Assembly: GCF_001665625.1 (NCBI RefSeq)
Contig: NZ_LZSY01000095.1
Coordinates: forward strand, 1-43,721
Origin: Mycolicibacterium peregrinum
Lineage (GTDB): Bacteria; Actinomycetota; Actinomycetes; Mycobacteriales; Mycobacteriaceae
Reading direction: 5' to 3'
Length of the DNA stretch: 43,721 bases
In this document: one piece after another, positions 18,477 through 26,020 of the stretch
How the letters are laid out: every line of letters starts with the position of its first letter
How positions within the stretch are numbered: the stretch's first letter is position 1
Position numbers and translations under genes: made by a program
Notes under the pieces: generated by a model
What the model was told of the DNA's origin: nothing
The model's database searches: none
The model's input: the letters and a program-made list of their open reading frames with translations, nothing else

Positions 18477-20207
18477 TCAGCCTGCGGGCACCCGCTCGAC
18501 GCCGAGGCCGAGGCGTTCGGGCACGTGCATGCGCGCGAAGATCTGCGCGACGCCCGCGATGGGCCGGGTGAACATGCTGACGACGATCATGGTGAGGAAG
18601 GCGATCGGCACGCTGACCGCCGCCGGGTAACCGACCATCACCGCCGGCCATCCGCCGAGTACGTCGTCATCGATACCACCACTGATCGCCACGAGTGCCG
18701 CGCTGCCGCACACACATCCGCCCACCGCGAGGCCACATGCCGCACCGATCGCGGTCAGGCCGCGCCACCAGATGCCGAGCACCAGTAGCGGGCACAGGGT
18801 GGACGCGGCGACCGCGAAGGCCAAGCCGACGCTGCGTGACAACTCCAGCCCGGACACCATCAGCGACAACGGGATCGGGATGAGCCCACCGAACACTGCG
18901 GCGATCCGGAAGTCGCGCACCCGGCCGCGCAGCACATCGGTGGCCAGGGCGCCGGCGACGCTGATCAGCAAGCCCGAGGAGGTTGCCAGGAACGCGGCGA
19001 TGGCGCCGGCGGCCACCAGGGCGGCCAGCAGTTGGCCGCCGATCCCGCCGACGGCCGCGCCGGGGGCCAAAAGCACTGCAGCGTCGGCAGTTCCGGTGAT
19101 GAGCAGCTGCGGCACGTACAACCGGGAGAACACCCCGAGCAGGATCGGGAAGAAGTAGAACACCGACAGTAGTGCCACCACCGCCAGCGCGGTACGGCGG
19201 GCCGCCAGACCGTCGGGGTTGGTATAGAAGCGGACCAGCACATGCGGCAGGCCCATGGTGCCCAGGAACGTCGCGACGATGATCGACAACACCTGATACA
19301 GCGGATGTCCACCGCCCAGGCCGCCGCCCGAGGCGATCCACTCACTGCCGGTCCCCGGAGTGCCGGCCACCACCGGCGTGGCGGCGCCCGCGGCCAGCGT
19401 GAGCGTGGTGCCCGCGCCGAGGGTATGTTGCCCGGGCGCGGTGATCCTGGCGGAGTCGACGTGTCGGCCGTCCAGGTCGCCGGACACGGTGATGCCCGCC
19501 GGATCGATCACCTGGACCACCACTGCGGTCTCGATCTGCACGGTGGTCTGCTGTTGCACAGTGGGCGGCAGTGGACCGCCCAAATCGCCACGGTCGCCGA
19601 TGAACAGCCCGAGCAGGGCCAGCGCCGGGACGGCAATGGCGGTGAGTTTGAGCCAGTATTGAAACGCCTGCACGAAGGTGATCGACCGCATGCCGCCGGC
19701 CACCACGTTGGTGATGACGATCGCGGCGACCAGCAGCGGCCCGATCCAGACCGGCACGCCCAGAAGCGTTTTCAGGGCGAGCCCGGCGCCCTGATACTGC
19801 GGCGCCAGATAGAACAGGCAGATCACCACGACGACGAGCATGGCCACCTTGCGCAGACGGACCGAGCCGAGCCGGAATTCGGCGAAGTCGGGGACGGTGT
19901 AGGCCCCCGAGCGTCGCAGCGGTGCGGCCACGAACAGCAGCACGCCCAGATAACCCGCGGTGAAGCCGACCGGATACCACAGCGCGTCGGCGCCGTACTT
20001 CGCGATCAGCCCGGCCACCCCGAGAAACGAGGCGGCGGAGAGATATTCACCGGAGATCGCGGCGGCGTTCCACTGCGGGCCGACGCTGCGCGAGGCCACC
20101 AGGAAGTCGGAGGTGGTGCGCGACAACCGAACCCCGTAGGCGCCGATGGCGATGGTGGACACGACGGCAGCGAGCAGGGCAGCGGCGGTCAGCGGTGCGC
20201 CGGTCAT
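18477..20207 (-). CDS. second sodium:solute symporter
   Basis: The 576-residue protein shares the SSS signatures of its neighbour: DFLVASRSVGPQWNAAAISG, then EYLSAASFLGVAGLIAKYG, and ATSSGLLISVAGALATDVLRG. A 90-residue extracytoplasmic insert (about residues 212-305, rich in Thr, Val, Gly and Ala) between membrane segments is not in the first symporter. It is probably a carboxylate uptake system with a different substrate range. ATG 20207 overlaps the preceding small membrane protein's stop by four bases, and that gene in turn overlaps the response regulator, so sensor, regulator and transporter are one coupled unit. Confidence 0.87.
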   Translation of the reverse strand: MTGAPLTAAALLAAVVSTIAIGAYGVRLSRTTSDFLVASRSVGPQWNAAAISGEYLSAASFLGVAGLIAKYGADALWYPVGFTAGYLGVLLFVAAPLRRSGAYTVPDFAEFRLGSVRLRKVAMLVVVVICLFYLAPQYQGAGLALKTLLGVPVWIGPLLVAAIVITNVVAGGMRSITFVQAFQYWLKLTAIAVPALALLGLFIGDRGDLGGPLPPTVQQQTTVQIETAVVVQVIDPAGITVSGDLDGRHVDSARITAPGQHTLGAGTTLTLAAGAATPVVAGTPGTGSEWIASGGGLGGGHPLYQVLSIIVATFLGTMGLPHVLVRFYTNPDGLAARRTALAVVALLSVFYFFPILLGVFSRLYVPQLLITGTADAAVLLAPGAAVGGIGGQLLAALVAAGAIAAFLATSSGLLISVAGALATDVLRGRVRDFRIAAVFGGLIPIPLSLMVSGLELSRSVGLAFAVAASTLCPLLVLGIWWRGLTAIGAACGLAVGGCVCGSAALVAISGGIDDDVLGGWPAVMVGYPAAVSVPIAFLTMIVVSMFTRPIAGVAQIFARMHVPERLGLGVERVPAG

Positions 20208-20596
20208 GGTTCGCTGTCGACGACGCGGACGAAATCGCGCTCGCCCTGCTCGGCCAGTCGGATATAGAGCCGGCCTACGCCGTACAGCAGGGGATACAGC
20301 AGCCCGGCGAGGATCAGCCAGTTGAGCCGGATGCCGAGTACGGTGAGCGCGGCGAACTCCGGTACGGCCGAATTGAGTAGTACCAGGGCCACCACGACCG
20401 TGACCACTACGGCGGCGAGTCGCAAGGCGAGCCCCAACTGCGTGCGCACCAGGCCGCGTACCAGTGCGTCGCCCACCTGTGTCTGCTCGGCCACCTCGAT
20501 GCGCGTTCGCACCATGCGGGTACCGCGGCGGTGGGCCAGCACGACGCGTTCGCGCGCGGCGGCGGGCCGCCCAGAGGACCCAGGCCGCTCACTCAT
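20204..20596 (-). CDS. small membrane protein, DUF485-like partner of the second symporter
   Basis: The 130-residue protein has a basic N-terminal half (residues 1-50, Arg-rich) and two membrane helices (about 57-75 and 85-105), then a short charged tail. The position directly before an SSS gene with ATGA overlap mirrors the DUF485-symporter pair at 16354-18326, and IRLNWLILAGLLYPLLYGVG followed by RLYIRLAEQ resembles the second DUF485 helix and tail. It is likely the accessory subunit of symporter two; assignment to DUF485 itself is tentative. Its start overlaps the end of the response regulator gene by eight bases. Confidence 0.7.
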   Translation of the reverse strand: MSERPGSSGRPAAARERVVLAHRRGTRMVRTRIEVAEQTQVGDALVRGLVRTQLGLALRLAAVVVTVVVALVLLNSAVPEFAALTVLGIRLNWLILAGLLYPLLYGVGRLYIRLAEQGERDFVRVVDSEP

Positions 20597-21380
20597 CGCT
20601 GCCCACCGGTTTGAGGGAACGCATCGGATCGCGGACCAGTCGGTCCCGCAGTTCGCGGGCCTGGCGCCGGCTCACCGGAAGCTCCACGGCGGGGGAGGTT
20701 CCGTTGGCGCGTAACCGCACCAGCACGGCGCCTTCGGCCGTACGCAGACCGGTGACCTGTCGCAGTGACACGAGGTACGACCGGTGGATGCGCTGGAACC
20801 CATGGTCGCGCCAGCGGGTTTCCAAGGTGCTCAACGGGATCCGCACCAGGTGGGCACCGGTGGCCGAGTGCAGCCGGGCGTAGTCACCTTCGGCCTCGAC
20901 CCAGCCGATGCTGTCGCGGGGCACCAGGTGGGTTATACCGCCCAGTTCGGCGGGAACCACGTTCCAATCCCGATCCTCGGGCTGCGCCGGTTCAGCGGCC
21001 GCGGCCTTCGGAGCGGCGGACGCGACCCGGCGCACGGCTTCGTCGAGGCGGTTCTGCCGGATCGGCTTGAGCAGATAGTCGACGGCGCCGACATCGAAGG
21101 CCGCCACTGCCTTGTCCTCGTGGGCGGTCACGAACACCACGGCGGGCCGGTTCGCGTAATTGGCCAGCACCCCGGCCAATTCGATGCCGGACAGGCCGGG
21201 CATGTTGATGTCGAGGAACACCGCGTCGAAAGCGTGCTGGTTGAGTTCGCGTAGTGCCGAGGTGGCGTCGGACGCGGTGTGCACCTCACCGACGTCGGGG
21301 TGTTGCCCCAGCAGATAGGCCAACTCGTCGAGGGCGGGCGCCTCATCGTCGACGGCGAGCACGGTCAGGCCAGAACTCAT
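20589..21380 (-). CDS. LytTR family response regulator
   Basis: The 263-residue protein has an N-terminal receiver domain (residues 5-120) with acidic pair D11-D12, phosphoacceptor D57 in FLDINMPGLSG, a conserved Thr (VTAHED) and Lys in YLLKPIRQ. A C-terminal LytTR DNA-binding domain follows (about 150-255: WVEAEGDYARLHS, RIHRSYLVSLRQV, VELPVSRRQARELRDRL). This is the BtsR/YpdB/LytR architecture. The ATG start overlaps the kinase stop by three bases. It probably activates the adjacent symporter genes in response to an external carboxylate, as BtsSR does for a pyruvate transporter in E. coli (inference by architecture). Confidence 0.9.
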   Translation of the reverse strand: MSSGLTVLAVDDEAPALDELAYLLGQHPDVGEVHTASDATSALRELNQHAFDAVFLDINMPGLSGIELAGVLANYANRPAVVFVTAHEDKAVAAFDVGAVDYLLKPIRQNRLDEAVRRVASAAPKAAAAEPAQPEDRDWNVVPAELGGITHLVPRDSIGWVEAEGDYARLHSATGAHLVRIPLSTLETRWRDHGFQRIHRSYLVSLRQVTGLRTAEGAVLVRLRANGTSPAVELPVSRRQARELRDRLVRDPMRSLKPVGSDE

Positions 21381-22576
21381 GCGAAACCACCTCCGCCGGC
21401 TCGGACCCCTGAACGGAACTTCGGCACGCGCATCACCACTTTGGTGCCCGCGCCGACCGCTGTCTCGACCACAAGACCGTAATCGTTGCCGAATGCCGCG
21501 CGCAGCCGATGGTCCACATTCGTCAGCCCGACATGCGCGGACTCCCCGGTACGGTCGGCCAGTGCGTCGCCGGGGCCGGCGCGCAGCGTGTCGGGATCGA
21601 TGCCTGCCCCGTCGTCCTCCACGGTGATCACGCATTCAGTGCCCGCATCGCGGGCGATGATCTCCACGGATCCGCCGCCCTGACCCGCCAGCCCGTGCCG
21701 CACAGCGTTTTCCACCAGCGGCTGCAGCGCCAGGAACGGCACGACGACGTTGAGCACCTCGGGCGCCACTTGAAGCCGCACCCGCAGACTGGTGCCGAAC
21801 CGGGCCCGTTCCAGCGTCAGGTAGCGGTCGATGTTGCGCAGTTCGTCGGCGAGCGTGGTGTATTGCCCGGCCGCACGGAACGAGTAGCGGGTGAAATCCG
21901 CGAATTCCAGGATCAGTTCGCGGGCCCGGTCGGGGTCGGTGCGGACGAACGAGGCAATCGTGTTGAGCGCGTTGTAGATGAAGTGCGGGCTGATCTGGGC
22001 ACGCAACGCCAGCACCTCGGCCCGGTCCAGTCGGGCGCGTGACGCGTCGAGTTCGGCCAGCTCGAGCTGGCTGGCGGCGTAGCGCGCCACCTCGCCGACC
22101 GCGCCGAGCATGCCCGGGCCAGGGCTGGCCGGTGCCAGGACCACCAGGGCACCGAGTACCTCGCCGCCCTCGGTTAGCAGCGGCTGCGCCACGACAGCTG
22201 TCGATCGTGCGGTGTGCAGTACCCGGCGACCGGCACTGATCGACTCGCGGGCGGTGTCGGCACAGACGTCGACGGTGCCGGACTGCCAGATCGCCTCGTC
22301 GTCGTGGTCGCGGGCCAGCAGGGCCGCGTCATCGTCGAACAGCGCGAGCCCCGCGGTCCCGGTCAGCTCGCGCAGATAAGGCGCCGCGGTCTGGGCGGAT
22401 TCGGTGTCCAGGCCTTGACGTAACGCGCGGGCCGCCTGGGCTGCGGTGTGCAGTGCGGCGTGTACGGCACGCTCGGTGGGGGTGGCCACCACCCGCCGGG
22501 TGCGCACCACGACGACGGCGGCGATCGCCGCCAAGATCAGCGCCAGGGCCAGCGCGACTGCCACTTCGCCGGACAT
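21377..22576 (-). CDS. LytS/BtsS-type sensor histidine kinase
   Basis: The 399-residue protein has one N-terminal membrane helix (about 5-25), a GAF-like sensory region (about 35-175), the His_kinase (PF06580) phosphoacceptor in LRAQISPHFIYNALNT (H198), and an HATPase with LQPLVENAVRHGL and VEDDGAGID, closing with GLTNVDHRLRAAFG. Unlike LytS or BtsS it lacks a multi-helix 5TM input domain, so sensing is probably through the GAF-like part in the cytosol. It is the first gene of the kinase-regulator-transporter run. Confidence 0.9.
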   Translation of the reverse strand: MSGEVAVALALALILAAIAAVVVVRTRRVVATPTERAVHAALHTAAQAARALRQGLDTESAQTAAPYLRELTGTAGLALFDDDAALLARDHDDEAIWQSGTVDVCADTARESISAGRRVLHTARSTAVVAQPLLTEGGEVLGALVVLAPASPGPGMLGAVGEVARYAASQLELAELDASRARLDRAEVLALRAQISPHFIYNALNTIASFVRTDPDRARELILEFADFTRYSFRAAGQYTTLADELRNIDRYLTLERARFGTSLRVRLQVAPEVLNVVVPFLALQPLVENAVRHGLAGQGGGSVEIIARDAGTECVITVEDDGAGIDPDTLRAGPGDALADRTGESAHVGLTNVDHRLRAAFGNDYGLVVETAVGAGTKVVMRVPKFRSGVRAGGGGFA

Positions 22577-22624
22577 CGTGGGCCAACCTTAGATGGCTGT
22601 GCGGCGAAACCGCAGCTAGCTCAC

Positions 22625-22921
22625 CTACTGAACGGGGCAGGTGTACTTTCGGGCCACGTCCATTACCCGTTCCTGCGCTCCGATGCCGATAACCCCTTGT
22701 GCGGACATTTCCAAACCGATGTATCCGATAAGGCCGCCGTGGCACGCCTGGTGAGCAACGCGCCACGCGGTGTCGGGATTCAGGTGATAGCCGTTGCGTT
22801 CCAGGCCCTGCATGTAGTTGTCGAACTCCGGCGTGCCCTGATCGGGGATCGCGTTGGCCGTGGCGGCCAAGGCAAGCGCGGTAATCACCGCTGCAAAGAA
22901 GGGTGCAACGACGCGTCTCAT
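22625..22921 (-). CDS. DUF732 family exported protein
   Basis: The 98-residue protein begins with a signal peptide (RRVVAPFFAAVITALALAA, with likely cleavage after ANA at residue 24). The mature part resembles mycobacterial DUF732: GTPEFDNYMQGLERNGYHLN, AWRVAHQACHGG and a final RKYTCPVQ, giving two cysteines likely to form a disulfide. ATG 22921 was chosen because AGGAG at 22933-22929 is correctly spaced from it, while two upstream ATGs are not. No function is established. It is 48 bases upstream of the kinase on the same strand and directly before the disrupted glycosylase locus. Confidence 0.82.
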   Translation of the reverse strand: MRRVVAPFFAAVITALALAATANAIPDQGTPEFDNYMQGLERNGYHLNPDTAWRVAHQACHGGLIGYIGLEMSAQGVIGIGAQERVMDVARKYTCPVQ

Positions 22922-23018
22922 GTCCATCTCCTGTGGGCACATCACCGGTTAACGCGTACACATTCGCACACTCCACCGACACAGACGTCAAAAACGTGGC
23001 TAGTCCTAGACTGGCGAC

Positions 23019-23120
23019 GTGGGAAAACTGCAGCTAGTCCAAGACCCGGAGGCCGACGCCCTGCTGGAGTCCAACCCGTTCGCGCTGTTGGTCGGGATGT
23101 TGTTGGATCAGCAGGTGTAG
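23019..23120 (+). pseudogene. orphaned native 5' end of HhH-GPD glycosylase gene (Rv1156-like)
   Basis: GTG 23019 opens a 33-codon frame (GKLQLVQDPEADALLESNPF, then ALLVGMLLDQQV) that matches the first 32 residues of Rv1156-type HhH-GPD proteins and then hits TAG at 23118-23120, formed by the incoming element. A -10-like TAGACT (23007-23012) ends six bases before GTG, so its leaderless promoter is intact. The missing remainder of the native gene resumes at about 26241, after roughly 3.1 kb of inserted DNA, at the same codons (CAG CAG). Confidence 0.9.
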
Positions 23121-23132
23121 ATACGATTGCGA
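23115..23132 (+). repeat. left terminal inverted repeat
   Basis: GTGTAGATACGATTGCGA directly follows the CAGCAG target. Compared with the right end read inward, mismatches fall at positions 5, 6, 8 and 15. Its first bases create the stop codon that truncates the native glycosylase frame. Confidence 0.65.
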
Positions 23133-23179
23133 CTCGCTGACTCAGAAGTGCGCGCGAAATGTGATGCGTCGCCGACTGA

Positions 23180-23214
23180 GGATGCAGTGCCGTGTCAGCT
23201 CAACGGCTGCATCC
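23180..23214. terminator. hairpin after the EEP nuclease gene
   Basis: GGATGCAG (23180-23187) pairs with CTGCATCC (23207-23214), with further partial pairing inside (CCGTG/ACGG). It begins two bases past the stop codon of the minus-strand gene ending at 23216 and probably ends the cassette transcript. The rest of 23121-23215 holds no gene. Confidence 0.5.
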
Positions 23215-23215
23215 C

Positions 23216-23968
23216 CTAGACCGATAAGTCCGATACCACCATCGAATGATCCGAAAGTTTGTTCACGCGGACAGAGTGGACGTGTTCAGTCTTGACGATA
23301 CTGTCACGCAGAGCTGCCGAGACATACACGTAGTCGAGTCGGAAACCGTTGTAGTCTGCGCCCTTTTGTTGAGAGTAGAACGTGTACTCCCTCGTTTTGG
23401 GATTCAGATGTCGCCAAGTATCGGTGTACTTCTCTAGGCGCAATATGCGGATATTATCTGAAAGTTCGAAGGGGGTGCCTTGGGCGTCTTCTTTCAGTCC
23501 AGTGTTGAAGTCACCTGTGAGGATCGTTCGCTCATCTTTGTGCAGCTGAGCATACCGAATGACCTCGTCCCAGAAGTTCTGCTTGCGGCGCTTCCCATGT
23601 ACGTCGCCTTTACCGTCCTTGCCCAGTATGTGGTCGGTTGCACCGGGGATATGGACGCATAAAACATTGAGATTCAGACTCTCAATCCGTACGGGCAGCC
23701 ACCGCTCGGGGTCGGACGGATTCGAATCATCCATCATTTCGAACGGCACTTTCGATGCGACAAAGACGCTGTGGGGCCCGCCTGGCCTGCACGTTGTTTC
23801 GATGTGCACGAGACCGCTAGTTGTCAAGGATCGACGCAGCGATGACAGATTGGTGTTGGTCACCTCTGTCAGCGTGACGAAGTCTGGCGCCTGGAGGTCA
23901 ATCTCGTTAATAATCTGCGATATTCGCTTTCCGCCGCCTTTGCCTATGTTCCACGTCAGAAACCTCAT
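23216..23968 (-). CDS. endonuclease/exonuclease/phosphatase (EEP) superfamily protein
   Basis: The 250-residue protein has the EEP (exonuclease III/DNase I-like) motif series: LTWNIGKGGG at residues 4-13, a metal-binding Glu in FVTLTEVTN (about 30-38), ILTGDFNTGL with catalytic Asp/Asn (about 148-157), RLDYVYVS (about 218-225) and the terminal SDHSMVVSDL with catalytic Asp-His. All expected catalytic residues are present, so an active metal-dependent nuclease or phosphodiesterase is likely. Its ATG overlaps the stop of the upstream DUF6998-like gene (ATGA), so the two are made together. Codon use is less GC-biased than in the chromosomal neighbours. It could cut DNA or RNA or hydrolyse a small phosphodiester; it is not xthA-like in context. 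Confidence 0.85.
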   Translation of the reverse strand: MRFLTWNIGKGGGKRISQIINEIDLQAPDFVTLTEVTNTNLSSLRRSLTTSGLVHIETTCRPGGPHSVFVASKVPFEMMDDSNPSDPERWLPVRIESLNLNVLCVHIPGATDHILGKDGKGDVHGKRRKQNFWDEVIRYAQLHKDERTILTGDFNTGLKEDAQGTPFELSDNIRILRLEKYTDTWRHLNPKTREYTFYSQQKGADYNGFRLDYVYVSAALRDSIVKTEHVHSVRVNKLSDHSMVVSDLSV

Positions 23969-24537
23969 CGTCCCCCCTTCTCCGACTCGAACATCGCCAG
24001 ACGCGACTTCTGCAGCTCAGTCAGGACGAGTGCGGGATTCGCGGAGTTCGGAAAGATTTCCGCCGCGTTCCACTGCGCGGCTCGAACACTGGTTGCGACA
24101 CCAACCTTGACCCCGGTGACTTCCAACGCTGCTAACAAGTCCTTCGAGTTGAAGAGGTACACCGAGTCAATGCAAAACGGTCGCAACCCACCTTTCGAAG
24201 ATTTGAGCGCCCCTTTTGGGCCAGTCATTACCAGGTAGTAGTCAAGCGTTGGATTCGTGATGACATCAAGGAGGCCCTCTTGCCGTCCGTATGCCTTGAC
24301 GTTCACCGTCTTTCCGGCCAGCAACCCGCTAGTGAAGTGGCCGTCGAAAGCAGCGTTGCTCCCAGACGAGACGAGATCGATGTCAAAGACCTGCGCGGCA
24401 ATCCACTCGCCGATGTTCCCGATTGAGGCAGGTCGATTGAGGATCGCCCCTAGACGAGCGTCTATCGAGTTGCGCTCCTTGATGAGAGCCGCCAACTCCG
24501 CTAGTTGAACGTCGTCTGTGTCGTGTACAACCCCCAT
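23965..24537 (-). CDS. DUF6998-like protein, probable PD-(D/E)XK-type nuclease fold
   Basis: The 190-residue protein starts at ATG 24537; a -10-like GATACT (24549-24544) ends six bases before it, so it is probably leaderless. The frame is open to 24636, but that part runs through the promoter dyad. Residues about 28-85 read ARLGAILNRPASIGNIGEWI, AAQVFDIDLV, then AAFDGHF and GKTVNVKAYGRQEGLLDV. The Glu, Asp and VNVK spacing resembles a PD-(D/E)XK core, and the block resembles DUF6998 as I remember it. The C-terminal half (YYLVMTGP, FCIDSVYLFN) looks like a beta-rich continuation. Function is unknown; with the coupled EEP nuclease it may form a defence or processing pair (inference). Confidence 0.65.
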   Translation of the reverse strand: MGVVHDTDDVQLAELAALIKERNSIDARLGAILNRPASIGNIGEWIAAQVFDIDLVSSGSNAAFDGHFTSGLLAGKTVNVKAYGRQEGLLDVITNPTLDYYLVMTGPKGALKSSKGGLRPFCIDSVYLFNSKDLLAALEVTGVKVGVATSVRAAQWNAAEIFPNSANPALVLTELQKSRLAMFESEKGGR

Positions 24538-24554
24538 GCGCGAAGTATCGCAGA

Positions 24555-24610
24555 GACTCACGACAAAGACGCCTGGGTCGTCTGGGTCTGGCGCGACGGT
24601 GTCGTGAGTC
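24555..24610. promoter_or_regulatory. 11-bp inverted repeat upstream of the nuclease cassette
   Basis: GACTCACGACA (24555-24565) and TGTCGTGAGTC (24600-24610) are perfect complements with a 34-base spacing. Adjacent CAGAGA (24551-24556) and TCTCTG (24614-24619) can extend the pairing with a bulge. It sits directly upstream of the cassette's predicted -10 and between divergent gene sets, so a two-site operator or an RNA hairpin is possible. The region 24538-24716 has no other feature I can support. Confidence 0.45.
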
Positions 24611-24716
24611 GGGTCTCTGTGCACTGGATGACCCATACATTGCCTACCTACGGGTGTAAGTGTTATTCGTCCCTTGGGACAACACGCTGCGGCTCGCGGT
24701 GGGTCACAATCCCACG

Positions 24717-24971
24717 ATGAGTACTAATGAGATCGAGTGGATAGACGGCGAACAGGCTCACGTGTTCTGGAGAGAAGACATGCCAGACATATCCTGGATG
24801 TCAACAGGTCAATGCATGATCAGAATCCAGAACGGCGTGCAGGAGATGCGTGAGAAGCAGGTGGATGCGGTCCACTACTTTGCACCCGACACGTGGCTAA
24901 GAATCGGGGTCACTGAAACAGGCCAGGGCGCGGTGCTTGGTTCGGACCCGAGTGCAACGATCAGCGGATGA
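24717..24971 (+). CDS. small hypothetical protein of the element
   Basis: The 84-residue frame starts at ATG 24717 (STNEIEWIDGEQAHVFWRED...). It is acidic, Trp-rich (four Trp), has no membrane segment or signal peptide, and looks like a compact beta-strand protein. I do not recognise it. Its stop overlaps the next ORF's ATG by four bases (ATGA at 24968-24971), which supports translation of both. It is divergent from the nuclease cassette and could encode its control protein, but nothing in the sequence shows a DNA-binding motif. Confidence 0.55.
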   Translation: MSTNEIEWIDGEQAHVFWREDMPDISWMSTGQCMIRIQNGVQEMREKQVDAVHYFAPDTWLRIGVTETGQGAVLGSDPSATISG

Positions 24972-25150
24972 ACCCGTACGACCCACCAGACCAGCCGACG
25001 TGTGGCGGCTCGGCCTACAAAGTGTGGGATGACGCTGAGCTAATCGAGCGGTCGCGGTCGGGCGACGACCGGGCTCGGGTAGAGCTGGAGCGCCGTGGGT
25101 TGCACCAACACCAAGTGCCTACACCTGGGTGCATAACGAACAGCAGTTAG
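24968..25150 (+). CDS. small hypothetical protein of the element
   Basis: The 60-residue frame starts in an ATGA overlap with the preceding ORF. It begins with Pro-rich sequence (NPYDPPDQPTCGGSAYKVWD), then a charged helix-like segment (DAELIERSRSGDDRARVELERR), and ends shortly before the convergent membrane-protein stop at 25147. It is not recognised. The coupling with the previous ORF is the main evidence; the last 15 residues look less protein-like. Confidence 0.45.
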   Translation: MNPYDPPDQPTCGGSAYKVWDDAELIERSRSGDDRARVELERRGLHQHQVPTPGCITNSS

Positions 25151-25839
25151 ACGCGCTCGCCCTGCCGCTGAATGAGCATTACAACGAGCGTCTCAGGATG
25201 GTCCTCGTTGAGGGGTCGGTACCACAGGCGAAGGTCGGTGCCTGGCACCTTCCGCACTCGATACGAACGCCCTTGGTCCCCCGGCCTGATCGCACGCGGG
25301 TCGTCTTCTTCTCGAAAGCCGGGGTTGCTCATTCGGGCAATTTCCGTACGCACCAGGCCGACCTCGGCATTAGACAGCGTCGCCATCGTGACGACCGCGT
25401 CATCAACTAGTTGCACATTCCGACCAAGTCTCCATTGTTGCGAAGAAGGCTCCTGCTGTGAGGGCGGCTGGGGAGGAGTGACCTCCTGTGGCGCTGGCTC
25501 CTGACTGACAGTCGGAACTCCGAACTGAGAAACGGCCTCTTTCACTGCTTCGACTGCCGCCGGAACCTGTTCAGCGTCAACTACTTCGCCCTGCTCAAGC
25601 TTCTTCTCGGCAGCGTCTAGTTCAAACTCGACCTTGTCCTTGGCAAGCACAATTTTCTTGATCCTCGACGCGAATGCTGCGCAGACGATTAACGCGAAGC
25701 CAGCGATGACTCCCGCGACGGCTACTGCATCGGGTACGCCTTTGACGGATCCGAAAATCGCGCCCGCGATGACGAGAACTCCTACGCCACCAAGAAACAA
25801 CTGATTCAACGGCGTCGAGTTCGATTGATCATCCCCCAT
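25147..25839 (-). CDS. membrane-anchored protein with RelE/ParE-like C-terminal segment
   Basis: The 230-residue protein has two membrane helices near the N-terminus (about 13-30 and 37-57), a basic turn and a charged helix (KDKVEFELDAAEKKLEQGE), then a Pro/Gln/Glu linker (about 105-140). The cytosolic end reads LSNAEVGLVRTEIARM, then GRSYRVRKVPGTDLRLWYRP and TLVVMLIQRQ. The Y-R-x-R ... L-R-x-W-Y-R ... VV-x-L pattern resembles the core strands of RelE/ParE-fold toxins, but the match is by eye. It could be a membrane-tethered effector or sensor. The promoter side shows TATAAG about 12 bases before ATG 25839. Base composition matches the rest of the element. Confidence 0.6.
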   Translation of the reverse strand: MGDDQSNSTPLNQLFLGGVGVLVIAGAIFGSVKGVPDAVAVAGVIAGFALIVCAAFASRIKKIVLAKDKVEFELDAAEKKLEQGEVVDAEQVPAAVEAVKEAVSQFGVPTVSQEPAPQEVTPPQPPSQQEPSSQQWRLGRNVQLVDDAVVTMATLSNAEVGLVRTEIARMSNPGFREEDDPRAIRPGDQGRSYRVRKVPGTDLRLWYRPLNEDHPETLVVMLIQRQGERV

Positions 25840-25860
25840 TCCTACGAGCTTATACAGACA

Positions 25861-25891
25861 GGCGAGGACGGCCGCGGTGACCGTCCTCGCC
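25861..25891. terminator. intrinsic-type hairpin inside the right part of the element
   Basis: GGCGAGGACGG (25861-25871) and CCGTCCTCGCC (25881-25891) form a perfect 11-bp stem with a 9-base loop. It lies 15 bases past the stop of the gene fragment at 25907-26020 and marks where the composition returns to high GC. Confidence 0.65.
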
Positions 25892-25906
25892 CGGCCGGCT
25901 GAATGA

Positions 25907-26020
25907 TCAGGCGGCGTGGTAGCCGCGCACGTTGGCCTCTTCGTGCAAGAAGCCGATGCCGTAGCGGTAGTTCGCCATGATCTCGACGGCGTAGTTGAGG
26001 AACGCGCCCGTCTGCTGCCT
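25907..26020 (-). pseudogene. 3' fragment of an unidentified mycobacterial gene
   Basis: A GC-rich frame on the minus strand (TGAFLNYAVEIMANYRYG, then IGFLHEEANVRGYHAA) ends at TGA 25907-25909 and is followed by a good terminator, so it looks like the genuine end of a chromosomal gene. The 5' part is missing: a TGA in frame lies directly upstream (26021-26023), beyond two Gln codons (CAGCAG on this strand, 26017-26012). I do not recognise the parent family. It appears to have been brought in with the adjacent replacement glycosylase 5' segment. Confidence 0.55.

Noticed and set aside
23216..23968. Non-LTR retroelement interpretation of the element because of its EEP nuclease
   Set aside because: No reverse transcriptase frame exists, and the ends are inverted repeats rather than a poly-A or stem-loop end.
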